Part shown: positions 50,973-59,295 of the stretch, one piece after another
Layout of the letters: each line of letters starts with the position of its first letter
How positions within the stretch are numbered: position 1 is the first letter of the stretch
Assembly (NCBI GenBank): GCA_964577975.1
Contig: CAZOBB010000202.1
Location: 1 to 59,295, forward strand
Reading direction: 5' to 3'
Length of the DNA stretch: 59,295 bases
Source of the DNA: JAOZMY01 sp964577975
GTDB taxonomy: Bacteria; Desulfobacterota; S145-22
The notes under the pieces: generated by a model
The model's database searches: none
What the model saw: the letters and a program-made list of their open reading frames with translations, nothing else
What the model was told of the DNA's origin: nothing
Program-made: the position numbers and the translations under genes

Positions 50973-53111
50973 ATGATGACGGAGAACATCAGTAGACCCG
51001 TTCGGAGGGTCGACGCCGTCGAGAAGCTGGCGGGACGGGCCCGTTACATCTCGGACTACACCTTCGAGGGGCTCCTCTACGCCCGTCTCCTCCGGTCCGA
51101 TCGGCCCCGGGCCAGGATTCTCGGGATCACCGTGCCGCCGCTCCCAGAAGGATACGTTTACATCGACGCCAGGGACATCCCGGAGGGCGGAAAGAACCGG
51201 ATTCCCATGATCAAGGACGACTGGCGTGTCTTCGCGGAGGGGGAGGTCCGTTACAGGGGAGAGACCCTGGGAATGCTCGTGGGCCCGGACAAGGCGGTCC
51301 TCCTCGAGCTCCTGTCCCGGATCCGGGTGGATTACGAGGACCGGGAACCCGCCTTCACTATCGAGGAAGGCCTGGCATGCAAGGGGGGTCCCATCGTGGG
51401 AAAGGACAACCTCTACGGGGAGTATCACCTGCGCAAGGGCGATCCCGAGGCGGCCTTTCGACGGGCCGCCCGGGTGATCGAGGGAACCTACCGCACGGGG
51501 TTCCAGGAGCATCTCTACCTGGAGCCCCAGGGCATGGTGGGGACCTACGAAGAGGGAAAGGTGACGATCTACGCCTCGGCCCAATGCCCCTTCTACATCC
51601 GCCGGGCGGTGGCGGGGGTTCTGGGGCTGAGGGAACCGGAGGTGCGGGTCAGGCAGGTCACCACCGGCGGGGCCTTCGGGGGCAAGGAACACTTCCCCGA
51701 CGTCATCGCCACGCCGCTGGCGGTGGCGGTGCACAAGCTTCGGCGGCCCATCCAGCTCGTCTTCGAGCGGGACGAGGACATCAGCTTCACCTGCAAGCGG
51801 CATCCCAGCCGGATCACCATCCGGACCGCCCTCGACGCGGAGGACCGTATCATCGGGATGGACATCGACACGGTGATCAACGCCGGCGGATACGAGTCGA
51901 GCAGCCTGATCGTCCTGCAACGGGCCATCCTGCACGGCATCGGGGTCTACAATATCCCCAACGTCCATATCCGGGGGCGCGCCGTGGCCACCAACACCTT
52001 CCCCTCCGACGCCTTCCGCGGCTTCGGGGCCCCGCAGGGGCTGTTCGCCATCGAGGTCCACATGAGCCGGGTCGCCCGGGAACTGGGGCAGTCTCCCGCG
52101 GACTTCAAGCGGCAATACTTCATCAAGAAGGGCGAGGTCACGGTGACCAACGCCACCTTGAAGGAGGACGTGAAACTGAACGAGATGCTCGAAAAGGTGG
52201 ATGCCCTGTCCGGGTATTCCAAGAAGGTAAGGGCCTACGATCGTGATCCGTTGAGAGGAATCGGCATCGCCTTCGTGAATCACGGCGGGGGATTCACCGG
52301 CAACGGCGAGCAGGAGATCATCAAGGCCGTGGTGGAGATGGAACGCCTGGCGGACGGCCGGGCGGGGCTCTACGTCTCCACGGTGGAGATGGGGCAGGGG
52401 CTCCAGACGGTGCTCCGGAAGATCGCGGCCCGGGAACTGGGGCTCGAGATCGAGGCTGTCGTCTACGACAACCCCGACACCGACCGGGTTCCCGATTCGG
52501 GTCCCACGGTCGCCTCCCGCTCCACGATGGTGGTGGGATACCTGGTCCAGCAGTGCGCCCGGGAGCTGAAGGCGCGCTGGGACGAGGGGCCCGGCTGCCG
52601 GGTGCGGAAACAGTACCGGCATCCCCCGGGACTCTCCTGGGACCAGGCGACCCTTCAGGGCGACGCCTATCCCTCCTACAGCTGGGGGGTCAACGTGGTG
52701 GAGGTTTCCCTCGACCCCGTAACCTACGAGATCCGGACGGAGGGGATCTGGAGCGTTTTCGACGTGGGGGTGCCCATCGATGAGCGGATCGTGGCGGGCC
52801 AGGTCTCGGGAGGCGTGATCCAGGCCCTGGGGTATGCCTCGCTGGAGAAGTGCGAGCTTGAAGACGGTCTTTTCCGGCAGCATACCATCACCGATTACAT
52901 GATCCCGACGGCCATGGATTTTCCCTCCGTCACGAATGCCTTCGTGGAAAACCCTTACCCCTACGGGCCGTTCGGCGCCAAGGGGGCGGGGGAACTGGTT
53001 TTCGACGCCGCGGCACCCGCCTACGCGGACGCGGTGAGCCACCTTTTGGGTACTGAGATCGGAGAAATCCCCGTAACCCCGGAAAGGGTGATGGAGGCGC
53101 TTAAAAGATGA
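50973..53111 (+). CDS. xanthine dehydrogenase-family molybdopterin-binding subunit
   Basis: A 712-residue large subunit of a molybdenum hydroxylase: N-terminal a/b-hammerhead (about 10-125, DAVEKLAGRARYISDYTF) and Mo-cofactor domains with TTGGAFGGKEH, DAFRGFGAPQG and the C-terminal GPFGAKGAGELVFDAAAPA whose E674 is the expected catalytic base. Hydroxylates a purine or other N-heterocycle using water. Followed with ATGA overlap by the 2Fe-2S subunit and then the FAD subunit, the standard three-subunit set. Coding GC is much higher than that of the pilus genes. The exact substrate is not readable. Confidence 0.92.
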   Translation: MMTENISRPVRRVDAVEKLAGRARYISDYTFEGLLYARLLRSDRPRARILGITVPPLPEGYVYIDARDIPEGGKNRIPMIKDDWRVFAEGEVRYRGETLGMLVGPDKAVLLELLSRIRVDYEDREPAFTIEEGLACKGGPIVGKDNLYGEYHLRKGDPEAAFRRAARVIEGTYRTGFQEHLYLEPQGMVGTYEEGKVTIYASAQCPFYIRRAVAGVLGLREPEVRVRQVTTGGAFGGKEHFPDVIATPLAVAVHKLRRPIQLVFERDEDISFTCKRHPSRITIRTALDAEDRIIGMDIDTVINAGGYESSSLIVLQRAILHGIGVYNIPNVHIRGRAVATNTFPSDAFRGFGAPQGLFAIEVHMSRVARELGQSPADFKRQYFIKKGEVTVTNATLKEDVKLNEMLEKVDALSGYSKKVRAYDRDPLRGIGIAFVNHGGGFTGNGEQEIIKAVVEMERLADGRAGLYVSTVEMGQGLQTVLRKIAARELGLEIEAVVYDNPDTDRVPDSGPTVASRSTMVVGYLVQQCARELKARWDEGPGCRVRKQYRHPPGLSWDQATLQGDAYPSYSWGVNVVEVSLDPVTYEIRTEGIWSVFDVGVPIDERIVAGQVSGGVIQALGYASLEKCELEDGLFRQHTITDYMIPTAMDFPSVTNAFVENPYPYGPFGAKGAGELVFDAAAPAYADAVSHLLGTEIGEIPVTPERVMEALKR

Positions 53112-53575
53112 GCGAGGTACATTTTGTTCTGAATGGAGAGCGGGTGGCCTTTTCGGGGGATCCCCTGAAGCGGCTGCTCGACGTGCTGAGAGAGGATTTT
53201 CATCTGACGGGGGCCAAGGAAGGGTGCGGCGAGGGGGAGTGCGGGGCCTGCGCGATCCTGCTGGACGGCGACCTGGTGAATTCCTGCCTCGTCCCCGTGG
53301 GCGTCGTGGAAGGACGCGAAGTGACGACCCCCGAGGGGCTCGCGGAGACGGAGGAGGGACGGCGTATCATGGCGGCCCTGGCGGACGCCGGGGCGGTGCA
53401 GTGCGGTTTCTGCTCGCCCGGGATGCTGATGGCGGCGGCCTTCCTGCTGAGACACAACCCGGCCCCCACGGAGACGGAGATCCGGGAAGCGATTTCCGGG
53501 AATCTTTGTCGATGCACGGGGTACGACCCGATCGTGGAGGGTATCCGGAATGCGGCGGAAGGAGAGAGATCATGA
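53108..53575 (+). CDS. 2Fe-2S subunit of molybdenum hydroxylase
   Basis: A 155-residue protein with both canonical clusters: plant-ferredoxin type C40, C45, C48, C60 (GCGEGECGAC ... NSC) and helical type C99, C102, C134, C136 (QCGFC ... LCRCTGY). It carries electrons from the Mo site to FAD. Coupled by ATGA overlaps on both sides. It could also serve the XdhD protein downstream, whose own cluster domain has lost all ligands; that is inference. Confidence 0.95.
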   Translation: MSEVHFVLNGERVAFSGDPLKRLLDVLREDFHLTGAKEGCGEGECGACAILLDGDLVNSCLVPVGVVEGREVTTPEGLAETEEGRRIMAALADAGAVQCGFCSPGMLMAAAFLLRHNPAPTETEIREAISGNLCRCTGYDPIVEGIRNAAEGERS

Positions 53576-54423
53576 CACGGCGCGCCTACCGACCCGAAAC
53601 GTTGACGGAGGCCCTGCGGATACGTCGGGAGACCGGGGCCGTTCCCTTTGCCGGGGGCACGGACCTGATGGTCAAGCACAAGCGGTGGACGGGCCTTCCA
53701 CCCGGCTTCCCGCGCGACGTCCTGTTCCTCTCGCACCTGAAGGAACTGAAAGGCCTGGAGGTCCGTGAGAAAACACTCGTCATCGGCGCGGGGGTGACCC
53801 TGGCCGAGCTGGCCCGGTGCCCGGAGACACCGCCCCTCCTGCGGGAGGCGGTGCTTAGTATCGCGGCTCCCGCCATTCGCAACATCGCCACTCTGGCGGG
53901 CAACGTCTGCAACGCCTCTCCCGCCGGGGACGGGACCTGCGCCCTCTACGCCCTCGACGCGAGCGTGGAGGTAAGGAGCCTGGAGGGTCCCCGGGAAATT
54001 CCCGTCACGCAGTTCATCACCGGGCCGGGACGGACCCTCCTGAACGAGGACGAGCTTGTCGTCGCCATCCGGGTCCCTCTGAGACCGGCCAACGTCCACC
54101 TGTTCCGCAAAGTCGGCACCCGCAAGGCCAATGCCCTGGCGAAGCTTTCCTTCGCCGCGGTGGGGGAAGTAAAAGACGGGATCGCCAATACCCTGGCTTT
54201 CAGTTTCGGGGCCGTGGGCCCCACCGTCGTCCGTTCCACGGAGCTGGAAAAGCGGATGGCGGGAAGATCGCTCTCGGAGCTGAAGGGGATGATCCCCTCG
54301 CTCCTGAACGATTACGGCGCCCTGATCGTCCCCATCGACGATCAGCGCTCCACGGCGGCCTACCGGAAGCAGGTGGTGTTGAACCTTTTGGAAAATTTTT
54401 TGCGGGAGTTGGTGGGAGGATAA
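53572..54423 (+). CDS. FAD-binding subunit of molybdenum hydroxylase
   Basis: A 283-residue FAD_binding_5/CO_deh_flav_C protein: VPFAGGTDLMVKHK, VIGAGVTLAELA, IRNIATLAGNVCNASPAGDG, RKANALAKLSFA. Start ATG 53572 overlaps the previous stop and has GGAGAGAG upstream; reading further upstream enters the Fe-S gene out of frame. Completes the Mo/Fe-S/FAD trio. Confidence 0.93.
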   Translation: MTRRAYRPETLTEALRIRRETGAVPFAGGTDLMVKHKRWTGLPPGFPRDVLFLSHLKELKGLEVREKTLVIGAGVTLAELARCPETPPLLREAVLSIAAPAIRNIATLAGNVCNASPAGDGTCALYALDASVEVRSLEGPREIPVTQFITGPGRTLLNEDELVVAIRVPLRPANVHLFRKVGTRKANALAKLSFAAVGEVKDGIANTLAFSFGAVGPTVVRSTELEKRMAGRSLSELKGMIPSLLNDYGALIVPIDDQRSTAAYRKQVVLNLLENFLRELVGG

Positions 54424-54427
54424 AAGG

Positions 54428-55786
54428 ATGGCCATTTTACTGAAAGACTGTTTTTGCCTGATGATCTCGGCGGACGAGCCCCCCCGGCGGGGGTGGGACC
54501 TGCTCATCGAGGGGAACCGGGTGGCGAAGATCGCCGAGTCGATCCCGTTTACCCCCGGTACGGGAGACCGTCTCATCGACGGTTCCACCTTCGTCGTGGT
54601 GCCGGGATTCGTCAACACCCATCACCACTTCTACCAGACCCTCACGCGGAACCTGCCGGCCGTGCAGAACGCCAAGCTCTTCGACTGGCTGGTCTATCTC
54701 TACGAGATCTGGAAGAACCTCGACGAAGAGGGGGTTTATATCAGTTCCCTCCTCGCCATGGGGGAGCTTCTGAAGACGGGATGCACCACCTCGACGGACC
54801 ATCACTACCTCTACCCCCGGGGGATCACGGGGGATATCATGGCGATCCAGTTCGAGGCGGCCGAGCGGCTGGGGATGCGCTTTTCTCCCACGCGGGGTTC
54901 CATGTCCCTGAGTAAAAAGGACGGGGGACTTCCCCCCGACTCGGTGGTCCAGACGGAGGACGAGATCCTCAGGGACAGCGAGCGGGTCATCCAGCGGTTC
55001 CACGACGCCTCCGAGCTTGCCATGCGGCGGATCGTCCTGGCGCCGTGCAGCCCCTTCAGCGTGACGGAGCCGCTGATGAAGGAGACGGTGGCCCTGGCCC
55101 GGCGGCACGGGGTTCGATTGCATACCCACCTGGCGGAGACGGAGGACGAGAACGACTTCTGCCTCCAAATGTACGGCCGACGGCCCCTGAAGCTGATGGA
55201 GGACACGGGCTTCATCGGGGAGGATGTCTTCTACGCCCACGGGATCCATTTCAACGACGACGAGTTGGAACGGCTGCGGGAGACGGGAACCCACATCGCC
55301 CACTGCCCCTCTTCCAACATGCGTCTCGGCTCCGGGATCTGCCGGGTGACGGAGATGCTGCCCGCCGGGATCAACGTGGGGCTGGCGGTGGACGGCTCCG
55401 CCTCCAACGACACCTCGGACATGCTGGGGGAGATGCGCCAGGCCCTGTTGCTGCAGCGGGTCCGTTACGGCAGCGACGCCGTCACCGCCATGGACGTCTA
55501 CCGGATGGCCACGATCAACGGGGCGAAGCTCCTCGGGTTCGAGAAGGTGGGCGAGCTCCGCGAAGGCTGGGCGGCGGACGTGGCCGTCTTCAATATCGAC
55601 CAGCTGGGATACGCGGGGGCGTTGTCGGATCCCCTGGCGGCCCTCATCTTCTCCGGGTATGATCACCAGACGGCCTATACCATCGTCAACGGGGAAATCG
55701 TGGTGGACGGAGGACGCCTCGTGGGCATCGACGAGCAGGAACTGACCCGGAGGGCCAATAAGATCTCGGAGAAATTGAGAGGGTGA
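54428..55786 (+). CDS. amidohydrolase, 8-oxoguanine deaminase/SsnA-like
   Basis: A 452-residue metal-dependent TIM-barrel deaminase. Metal ligands: HHH in VNTHHHFYQTLTRNLP, H in LHTHLAET, H in YAHGIHF and D in LAVDGSASNDTSDM. The stretch RNLPAVQNAKLFDWLVYLYEIW is characteristic of 8-oxoguanine deaminases and related guanine or triazine hydrolases. It occupies the place of ssnA before ygfM-xdhD in E. coli. Purine deamination would feed the neighbouring hydroxylases. Four bp after the FAD subunit. Confidence 0.85.
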   Translation: MAILLKDCFCLMISADEPPRRGWDLLIEGNRVAKIAESIPFTPGTGDRLIDGSTFVVVPGFVNTHHHFYQTLTRNLPAVQNAKLFDWLVYLYEIWKNLDEEGVYISSLLAMGELLKTGCTTSTDHHYLYPRGITGDIMAIQFEAAERLGMRFSPTRGSMSLSKKDGGLPPDSVVQTEDEILRDSERVIQRFHDASELAMRRIVLAPCSPFSVTEPLMKETVALARRHGVRLHTHLAETEDENDFCLQMYGRRPLKLMEDTGFIGEDVFYAHGIHFNDDELERLRETGTHIAHCPSSNMRLGSGICRVTEMLPAGINVGLAVDGSASNDTSDMLGEMRQALLLQRVRYGSDAVTAMDVYRMATINGAKLLGFEKVGELREGWAADVAVFNIDQLGYAGALSDPLAALIFSGYDHQTAYTIVNGEIVVDGGRLVGIDEQELTRRANKISEKLRG

Positions 55787-55907
55787 GTCGGAAGGATGGT
55801 TTTAAGTTGTTACGTTTTAAGGGATTAAGTGAAGCCGGAGACGGCAAAACTGGAAGGGTAAAGGTAAACGAGATCCACGAATATTCCGATTTCATGGGAG
55901 TAAATAA

Positions 55908-56684
55908 ATGATTCAAGATGTTTTCAAGCCCGCCTCCCTCTCGGAGGCGGTGAGACTTCACAAGGAGGAAGCGGCCCCCTACCTCGCCGGGGGCACCTAC
56001 GTGAACTGGGCGGGCTCGGGTATCCGCCCGGAAAAGGTCGTTTTGCTGGAGGGCCTTTTGCCGGATGAGGTGAGACAAAAAGAGGGCAGGATGGAGATCG
56101 GGGCCGGGATTACCCTCCAGGCCCTGGTGGATACGCCGGCCGTCCCGGAACCCCTGCGCCGCGCGGCCGGCTTTGTTTATTCCCGCTGTATCCGGACCAT
56201 GGCGACGCTGGGGGGTGCCATCGGGGCGAACCGGACGGATTCCTCCGTGATCCCCGCCCTGATCGCCCTGAAGGCCCGGATTAGAACCGCTGAGGGAACG
56301 GAGATGCCGGTGGAGGACTACCTCGATCAGGGGGCGGAGGGGCTCATCGCGTGGGTGGTGCTGTCCGAAGTGGCGGAAGCGTGCGTCGTGGATCGGGCGG
56401 TTCTCTCGGCGGCGGCCTACCCGTCGGTGACGCTGGCCGTCCGCGTGGGGAAGGATGAGGCCGTCATCGCCGTGGGCTGCGTGGCGGATCGGGTCGTCCG
56501 GCTGACAACGGTGGAGAAAGGAATCCTCTCCGGGGCGCTTGCGACGGAAGAGGAGGTGTTCGAGGCGGTCTATGCGGCGGTTGATCCCCCCGACGGGTTG
56601 AAGGAGAGTCGCGCCTACAGAAAATATATCGCGGCGGTGAAAGTGGCCCGCGCGGTCATGGAATGCAAGGGGCTGGCATCATGA
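55908..56684 (+). CDS. ygfM: YgfM-type FAD-binding subunit
   Basis: A 258-residue FAD-domain protein resembling E. coli YgfM in length and in IGAGITLQAL and GFVYSRCIRTMATLGGAIGA. Expected to pair with XdhD, whose gene overlaps it by ATGA. A 121 bp gap without a strong promoter separates it from the amidohydrolase gene. It is clearly divergent from the other FAD subunit at 53572-54423, so the two are not recent duplicates. Confidence 0.88.
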   Translation: MIQDVFKPASLSEAVRLHKEEAAPYLAGGTYVNWAGSGIRPEKVVLLEGLLPDEVRQKEGRMEIGAGITLQALVDTPAVPEPLRRAAGFVYSRCIRTMATLGGAIGANRTDSSVIPALIALKARIRTAEGTEMPVEDYLDQGAEGLIAWVVLSEVAEACVVDRAVLSAAAYPSVTLAVRVGKDEAVIAVGCVADRVVRLTTVEKGILSGALATEEEVFEAVYAAVDPPDGLKESRAYRKYIAAVKVARAVMECKGLAS

Positions 56685-59295
56685 AGATAAAAATTATTTT
56701 GAACGGCACCCCCCGGGAGATCTACACGGAGCCCGGGGAGAACGCAAAGAAGCTTCTGAAACGCATTGGAATCGCCTCGGTCCGGGACAGCGACAACGGT
56801 TACGCCTTCGCGGGTTCCGACCTGATCTGGGTGAACGGGAAGATCGTTTACGCCTCCCTGCTCATCGCGGCCCAGATCGACGGGAAGGAGATCCGGACGG
56901 TGGAGTGGCTTTCCCGGGACGGGGTTCTCTCTCCCGTCCAGTCCGCCATGGTGGACGCGGGGGTGGTCCAGTCGGGCTACAACATGCCCGCGGCGGCCCT
57001 GCTCATCGACGATCTTTTGAATAGGAATCCCGAACCCACGAAGGAGGAGATCAAAGACGCGCTTTCTTCCCTCTACGTCCGTGACAGCGGATACGAACAG
57101 TTTTTCAAGGCGGTGGAACTGGCCGTGGCGCGGCGAAAGGATCCCGACTACACCTCGACCCTCGCCCCCGAGTTCCGGGACGACCTGCGGGTTGTGGGAA
57201 AGGTCAAACGAAAGGTGGACGCGGCCAAGCTGGTGCGGGGCGAACGGGTTTTCGTGGAGGATCGGGTGGAACCGGACGCCTGCGTGATGAAGGTGCTCCG
57301 CAGTCCTCACGCCCATGCCTATATCAAGGCCATCGACACGTCCGAGGCGAAGAAGATCCCTGGCGTCGTGGAGATCTTCACCCATGAAAACACCCCGGAG
57401 GTCTGGTACACGCAGGCGGGCCAGGTGTTCCCGGAACCATCCCCCTACGATCGGCGGCTGCTGGACCGGAAGGTGCGGCACACGGGAGACCGGGTCGCGG
57501 CCGTGGTGGCGGAGACGGAAGAGATCGCCGAGGCCGCGCTGGCGAAGATAAAGGTGGACTACGAGGTCCTGCCGCCCGTCCTGACCATCGAGGAGGCGTT
57601 GGCCCCGGAGGCTCCCCGCGTTCACGACGCGGTCCTCGAATACATGACGGGAGCGCCGTCCGACCTGGCGGAGCGGAACCGGGGCAAGGATCCCCGGGAA
57701 GGGAAAATCATCTATCCCTTCCCCATCGGCGCCGACCCGCACCGGAACATCGCCGCCAGCGTTTCCGGCGGTATCGGAGACATCGAGAAGGGGTTTGCCG
57801 AGGCGGACGTGGTGATCGAGCGGACCTACGAGCCGGCCTCCCACGTCCAGTGCACCCCGCTGGAGCCCCACGTCGTCTACACGAAGATGGAGGGGGATCG
57901 GCTGATCATGCACTGCTCCACCCAGGTGCCCTTCCACGTGCGGCGGATCACCGCCCGGGTGCTGGGGATCCCCGAGAACCGCATCCGGGTCATCAAGGAA
58001 CGGGTCGGCGGCGGGTACGGCTCCAAACAGGACATCCTGCTGGAGGAGCTGTGTGCCTACGCCACCTACACCACGGGCCGCGCCGTCTTTTACAAGTACA
58101 CCCGCAAGGAGGAGTTCGAGGCGGCCAGCACGCGGAAGCCGATGAAGATCACGGTCAAGCTGGGGGCGAAAAGAGACGGTAAACTGACGGCCATGCAGAT
58201 GGACCTGAAGGCCAACACGGGCCCCTACGGGGCGCACGCCCTCACCGTGCCCATGAACGCCTGTTCCAAGTCGCTGCCCCTCTTTCTTTGTGACAATGTC
58301 CGTTTCGACGTAACGGTCGCCTATTCCAACATCTCCCCCACGGGGGCCTATCAGGGCTACGGGGCCCCCAAGGGCTCCTTCGCCATGCAGATGGCCGCCG
58401 CCGAGATGGCGGAGGCCCTCGGGATGGACCCCTTAGAGTTCATTGAGAAAAACCGAGTTCGTGAAGGGGATATGTTGGAAATCCTCAAGTGCCTCGGCGA
58501 AGGGCGGGAAGGGGTCGCCGCGCCCGTGGAAAGCTGCGGCCTGGGTCCCGCCCTGGAGCAGGGGAAGCGGATGATCGACTGGGGGAAACGGGAGGTCTCG
58601 AACGACCCGGACGTGAAGATCGGCAAGGGCGTGGCCATCGTGCAGCAGGGGTCGGGCCTGCCCGGCCTGGACCAGTCCAACGCCCTCATCAAGATGCTGC
58701 GGGACGGGACCTTCATGGTCCTGACCGGCGGGGCGGACCTGGGTACCGGCCTGGACACCGTCTGCGTGAAGATGGCGGCGGAGACGCTGGCCGTCGACAT
58801 GGCCGCCGTCAGCATCCTCTCCGGCGACACGGACAACACCCCCTACGACTCGGGGGCCTTCGCGTCGAGCGGCACCTTCTTCTCCGGGGGAGCCACGCTC
58901 CTGGCCGCGCAGGACATGAAACGAAAGATCCTCGCGGCGGCGGCCCGGTTCCTGGGGGAAGAGGCGGCAAAGCTCATGATCGTCTACCCGGGAAAGGTCG
59001 TCGGCGCAAAGGGGGAGATCACCTACGCGGAGCTGGCCCGGTTGACCCACGCCGGCGAGGGGAGCGGCCAGCTCATCGGGGAGGGGCATTTCACCACGGA
59101 CAAGTTCGCCTTTCCCTACGGCGCCCACTTCGCTCAGGTGGCGGTCAACACCCGCACCGGCGAGATCACGGTGCAAAAATACTACGCCCTCATGGATGCC
59201 GGCACCCCCATCAACCCGGAACTCGCCCAGGGGCAGATCTATGGTGCGGTCGTCAAGTCGATCGGTCACACCCTCTACGAAGACGTGGTTTACGA
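56681..59295 (+). CDS. xdhD: XdhD-type molybdopterin hydroxylase (selenium-dependent type), 3' end cut off
   Basis: 871 codons are visible and the frame stays open at the window edge; E. coli XdhD is about 956 residues. Layout: a 2Fe-2S-domain-like N terminus (1-140) in which all eight cysteine positions are changed (N39, A44, D47, S59, S98, N101, V133, D135), then hammerhead and Mo-cofactor domains with VGGGYGSKQDILLEE, GAYQGYGAPKG and GGADLGTGLDTV. The E. coli homologue belongs to the selenium-dependent molybdenum hydroxylase operon (ygfK-ssnA-ygfM-xdhD). It likely oxidises purines. The catalytic Glu region lies beyond the edge. Confidence 0.92.
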   Translation, partial: MKIKIILNGTPREIYTEPGENAKKLLKRIGIASVRDSDNGYAFAGSDLIWVNGKIVYASLLIAAQIDGKEIRTVEWLSRDGVLSPVQSAMVDAGVVQSGYNMPAAALLIDDLLNRNPEPTKEEIKDALSSLYVRDSGYEQFFKAVELAVARRKDPDYTSTLAPEFRDDLRVVGKVKRKVDAAKLVRGERVFVEDRVEPDACVMKVLRSPHAHAYIKAIDTSEAKKIPGVVEIFTHENTPEVWYTQAGQVFPEPSPYDRRLLDRKVRHTGDRVAAVVAETEEIAEAALAKIKVDYEVLPPVLTIEEALAPEAPRVHDAVLEYMTGAPSDLAERNRGKDPREGKIIYPFPIGADPHRNIAASVSGGIGDIEKGFAEADVVIERTYEPASHVQCTPLEPHVVYTKMEGDRLIMHCSTQVPFHVRRITARVLGIPENRIRVIKERVGGGYGSKQDILLEELCAYATYTTGRAVFYKYTRKEEFEAASTRKPMKITVKLGAKRDGKLTAMQMDLKANTGPYGAHALTVPMNACSKSLPLFLCDNVRFDVTVAYSNISPTGAYQGYGAPKGSFAMQMAAAEMAEALGMDPLEFIEKNRVREGDMLEILKCLGEGREGVAAPVESCGLGPALEQGKRMIDWGKREVSNDPDVKIGKGVAIVQQGSGLPGLDQSNALIKMLRDGTFMVLTGGADLGTGLDTVCVKMAAETLAVDMAAVSILSGDTDNTPYDSGAFASSGTFFSGGATLLAAQDMKRKILAAAARFLGEEAAKLMIVYPGKVVGAKGEITYAELARLTHAGEGSGQLIGEGHFTTDKFAFPYGAHFAQVAVNTRTGEITVQKYYALMDAGTPINPELAQGQIYGAVVKSIGHTLYEDVVY

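Noticed and set aside
50862..53042. Long open frame (over 700 codons) on the minus strand opposite the xdh large subunit
   Set aside because: It is the antisense of a GC-rich real gene, has no domain resemblance and no ribosome site; the sense frame matches the molybdenum hydroxylase family throughout.
56615..58237. 540-codon minus-strand frame opposite xdhD
   Set aside because: Antisense artefact of high GC; the plus frame carries the complete XdhD motif series.
1..59295. tRNA, rRNA or CRISPR features
   Set aside because: No T-loop-like GTTCRANNC context with a cloverleaf, no rRNA core sequences and no regularly spaced direct repeats were seen by reading; a computational scan was not possible.

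Overview
This 59.3 kb window comes from a Gram-negative bacterial chromosome. It encodes an outer-membrane porin, several lipoproteins with clear lipoboxes, an O-antigen-type ABC exporter and type IV pilus assembly proteins. The gene string argH, LptM-like lipoprotein, lysA, dapF, dapA, dapB, together with a split B12 mutase, acyl-CoA dehydrogenase, acetone-carboxylase-type proteins and roadblock/ODP signalling genes, suggests the Desulfobacterota (former Deltaproteobacteria), probably an anaerobe. That placement is inference from gene content and order. No rRNA, tRNA or CRISPR array was seen.

Layout. 1-1139 (minus): pxpA and partial pxpB for 5-oxoproline cleavage. 1249-4227: a possible redox-sensing module made of a PATAN/DUF4388 protein, a di-iron MBL-fold protein and two roadblock/LC7 proteins. 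4241-6674 (minus): RtcB RNA ligase translationally coupled to a macrodomain protein, and a UPF0016 cation transporter. 6895-12955: alaC, hom, thrC, a TPR lipoprotein and a LolB-like lipoprotein. 13493-21383: maf, yggS, argH, an lptM-like gene, lysA, dapF, dapA, cysK and dapB, a long amino-acid operon closed by a terminator that lies inside the convergent ROK kinase gene. 21392-23425 (minus): ROK kinase and two exported proteins. 23591-32747: a catabolic cluster (acyl-CoA dehydrogenase, two-subunit B12 mutase, SDR, HyuA, HyuB, class III CoA-transferase). 32784-34229: fluC, DUF190, rsmI. 34299-35594 (minus): a porin with a strong promoter. 36022-43566: a fused I/D chelatase-like ATPase, a protein with two tandem WaaP-like kinase domains, Wzm/Wzt, a sugar epimerase and a pair of nucleoside-recognition membrane proteins. 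43699-49770: minor pilins and PilY1. 49805-50071 (minus): rpoZ. 50180-50734: a truncated IS3-type transposase. 50973-59295: a GC-rich molybdenum-hydroxylase/purine-catabolism island ending in an XdhD homologue that runs off the window.

How the genes work together. The centre supplies lysine/meso-diaminopimelate, threonine, arginine, alanine and cysteine. The 23.6-32.7 kb cluster looks like one operon for activating (CoA-transferase), ATP-dependently transforming (HyuAB), oxidising (ACAD, SDR) and rearranging (B12 mutase) an unidentified, probably carboxylated, substrate. The last 8 kb pairs a conventional three-subunit molybdenum hydroxylase with an amidohydrolase and the YgfM-XdhD pair, in the same order as the ssnA-ygfM-xdhD genes of E. 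coli.

Most noteworthy: (i) an XdhD whose N-terminal 2Fe-2S domain is kept while all eight ligand cysteines are replaced; (ii) the mutase/HyuAB/CoA-transferase cluster of unknown substrate; (iii) a tandem-kinase protein beside a Wzt with a C-terminal carbohydrate-binding domain, possibly a chain-capping device; (iv) the PATAN/di-iron/roadblock module; (v) a palindromic element present in two intergenic copies 44.6 kb apart; (vi) two intrinsic terminators embedded in the 3' coding ends of convergent genes.
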